Part shown: positions 14,072-15,203 of the stretch, one piece after another
Layout of the letters: every line of letters starts with the position of its first letter
Position numbering within the stretch: position 1 is the stretch's first letter
Assembly (NCBI GenBank): GCA_902500695.1
Contig: CABVRQ010000002.1
Coordinates: 29,760-44,962 of the forward strand
Length of the DNA stretch: 15,203 nucleotides
Source: an uncultured Nitrospira sp.
GTDB taxonomy: Bacteria; Nitrospirota; Nitrospiria; Nitrospirales; UBA8639
Direction of reading: 5' to 3'
Made by a program: the position numbers and the translations under genes
The notes under the pieces: generated by a model
What the model saw: only the letters and a program-made list of their open reading frames with translations
Database searches by the model: none
What the model was told of the DNA's origin: nothing

Positions 14072-15151
14072 ATGCCTTTATCCCTCCCAAACTTATTGAT
14101 TGTCCATCCTGGAGCATTGGGGGATGGGTTATTGGCTCTGCCTGCTCTTAGGGTATTGCAAATTACATTTCCTGGGCATCGTCTGATTTGGTTTGGTCAT
14201 AAGGAATTGGGTGACGTACTTGTGGATACGCAGGAAGTTCATCAGTCCTTTTCTTTTGATAGACTGGAGTTTTTGGCATATCGCGGAAAAAATGATTCCT
14301 ATCAGGAAAAATTCTTGTCGATTATCCGTGATTGCGATAAAGCCATATGTTGGTTCGAGGACAAAGACGGTGTTTGGCGGAGTTGGTTGAAGAATGCAGG
14401 AATCCAAAACTGTATTTTTCGGTCCCCTCATGACCCGACATTGCTTCATAAACATATGGTTGATCGGTATGTTGAAATACTCCAACCGTGGGCTAGGACG
14501 ACACAAGTCCCGTGTGACATAGAAAAAAATGTGAGTCTTACACGGCACCTTGTGTTCCCCAAATCACTCTCGTTGAGAGTCTCTTCTCCTAACAAGGAGC
14601 CACTTATTGTTCTCCATGCTGGAAGTGGAAGCCGATACAAATGTGCTTCTCCTGTATTATTGGCGAGTATTGTCAATGGCCTGATGATAGCCAATCCGAA
14701 GCGGAAGATTTGTCTTATAGGAGGACCAGCTGATATTGACTCTCTTCGAAATGTGCAAAGGTTACTGACTCACCCTGAGTATGCCATTCTGACGGGAATG
14801 GATCTGCTTCAGGTCGCGCAATATTTACAACATGCCCAATTGTTTATTGGGCATGATTCCGGACTTTCGCATTTTGCTGCAAGTTTGGGCATTTCTTCGG
14901 TGTTGTTGTTTGGTCCTACGGATCCGGCAAAATGGGCACCGCGGGGAACCCACGTAACCGTGTTACGAAAATTCTGTTATTGCATAGGTAAGGTGTCCGT
15001 TGCGCATTGTACGGATAAGCAGTGTCTTTCTATTCCCCAACATGAAGTCCTCGCAAAAGTTGAGGAAGTGCTATGTAGTGTAAAGGCATCCGTGTCTTAC
15101 CAAACCGTTGAGCGTGTTGATGAAGATTTCACTGTGCCTTGCCTTGGATAG
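14072..15151 (+). CDS. GT9-family (ADP-heptose:LPS heptosyltransferase-like) glycosyltransferase
   Basis: This 359-residue cytoplasmic or peripheral glycosyltransferase belongs to the family of WaaC/WaaF/WaaQ, which add heptose to the lipopolysaccharide core. The N-terminal Rossmann motif is I-V-H-P-G-A-L-G-D-G (10-19). The second domain has V-L-H-A-G-S-G-S-R-Y-K (180-190), I-G-G-P (216-219), F-I-G-H-D-S-G-L-S-H-F-A-A (258-270) and F-G-P-T-D-P-A-K-W-A-P (280-290). A cysteine group (302, 304, 313, 318) near the C-terminus is common in the family. The exact donor and acceptor cannot be assigned. The start lies four bases after mobA with no good ribosome-binding site, suggesting coupling. The link to mobA looks positional, not functional. 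Confidence 0.85.
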   Translation: MPLSLPNLLIVHPGALGDGLLALPALRVLQITFPGHRLIWFGHKELGDVLVDTQEVHQSFSFDRLEFLAYRGKNDSYQEKFLSIIRDCDKAICWFEDKDGVWRSWLKNAGIQNCIFRSPHDPTLLHKHMVDRYVEILQPWARTTQVPCDIEKNVSLTRHLVFPKSLSLRVSSPNKEPLIVLHAGSGSRYKCASPVLLASIVNGLMIANPKRKICLIGGPADIDSLRNVQRLLTHPEYAILTGMDLLQVAQYLQHAQLFIGHDSGLSHFAASLGISSVLLFGPTDPAKWAPRGTHVTVLRKFCYCIGKVSVAHCTDKQCLSIPQHEVLAKVEEVLCSVKASVSYQTVERVDEDFTVPCLG

Positions 15152-15203
15152 AATGCTGTGCTACATTCGCCGCGGTTATTGAAAAACCCATATATTCTGC
15201 GTA

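Noticed and set aside
15152..15203. Possible gene or terminator at the right edge
   Set aside because: Only 52 bases, with no hairpin plus T-run and no start codon with a ribosome-binding site that I can support.

Overview
The window looks like chromosome from a Nitrospirota bacterium, most plausibly a nitrite-oxidising Nitrospira-type organism. This is inferred from gene content: two very divergent CydA-like oxidase subunits without CydB, c-type cytochromes, a diheme protein with an NxrC/ethylbenzene-dehydrogenase-gamma-like heme domain, SUMF1-like membrane-anchored proteins, and MobA for molybdopterin guanine dinucleotide cofactor. Base composition by eye is near 50% GC, lower than I recall for sewage Nitrospira and closer to marine lineages. 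No marker gene in the window proves the taxon.

Left block (about 1-6440, all + strand, tightly spaced): a tandem PCP_red-domain protein that may be cut by the window edge; a polytopic membrane protein of unknown function; a 624-residue CydA-like protein; a secreted DUF3047 protein; a small glycine-rich membrane protein; and two tandem, membrane-anchored SUMF1-like proteins lacking the catalytic cysteines. Overlaps and gaps of 1-4 bases across the middle of the block suggest one transcript.

Middle (6441-7133): apparently intergenic, but it holds three tiny single-helix membrane proteins. A 34-residue one lies on the minus strand. A 44- and a 38-residue one lie on the plus strand, each with a strong Shine-Dalgarno sequence. 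They flank a divergent, AT-rich control region and lead into the main oxidase gene.

Right block (7134-13380, + strand): a 655-residue CydA-like oxidase subunit, a four-helix diheme cytochrome c, a membrane-anchored monoheme cytochrome c, and a diheme protein fused to an NxrC-like domain. It ends in a strong intrinsic terminator. Together they look like a cytochrome c-fed, bd-like terminal oxidase complex, with the small proteins as candidate accessory subunits (inference). The left-block CydA paralog may be a partner (AA'-type dimer) or a separate complex.

Right edge: mobA, whose start codon directly abuts the terminator T-tract, then a GT9 heptosyltransferase-like gene. The last 52 bases hold no visible gene. 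I see no tRNA, rRNA, CRISPR array, insertion sequence or phage gene. Four genes are given here with starts shorter than their longest open frames, because the Shine-Dalgarno position and the N-terminal signal or anchor favour the internal start.
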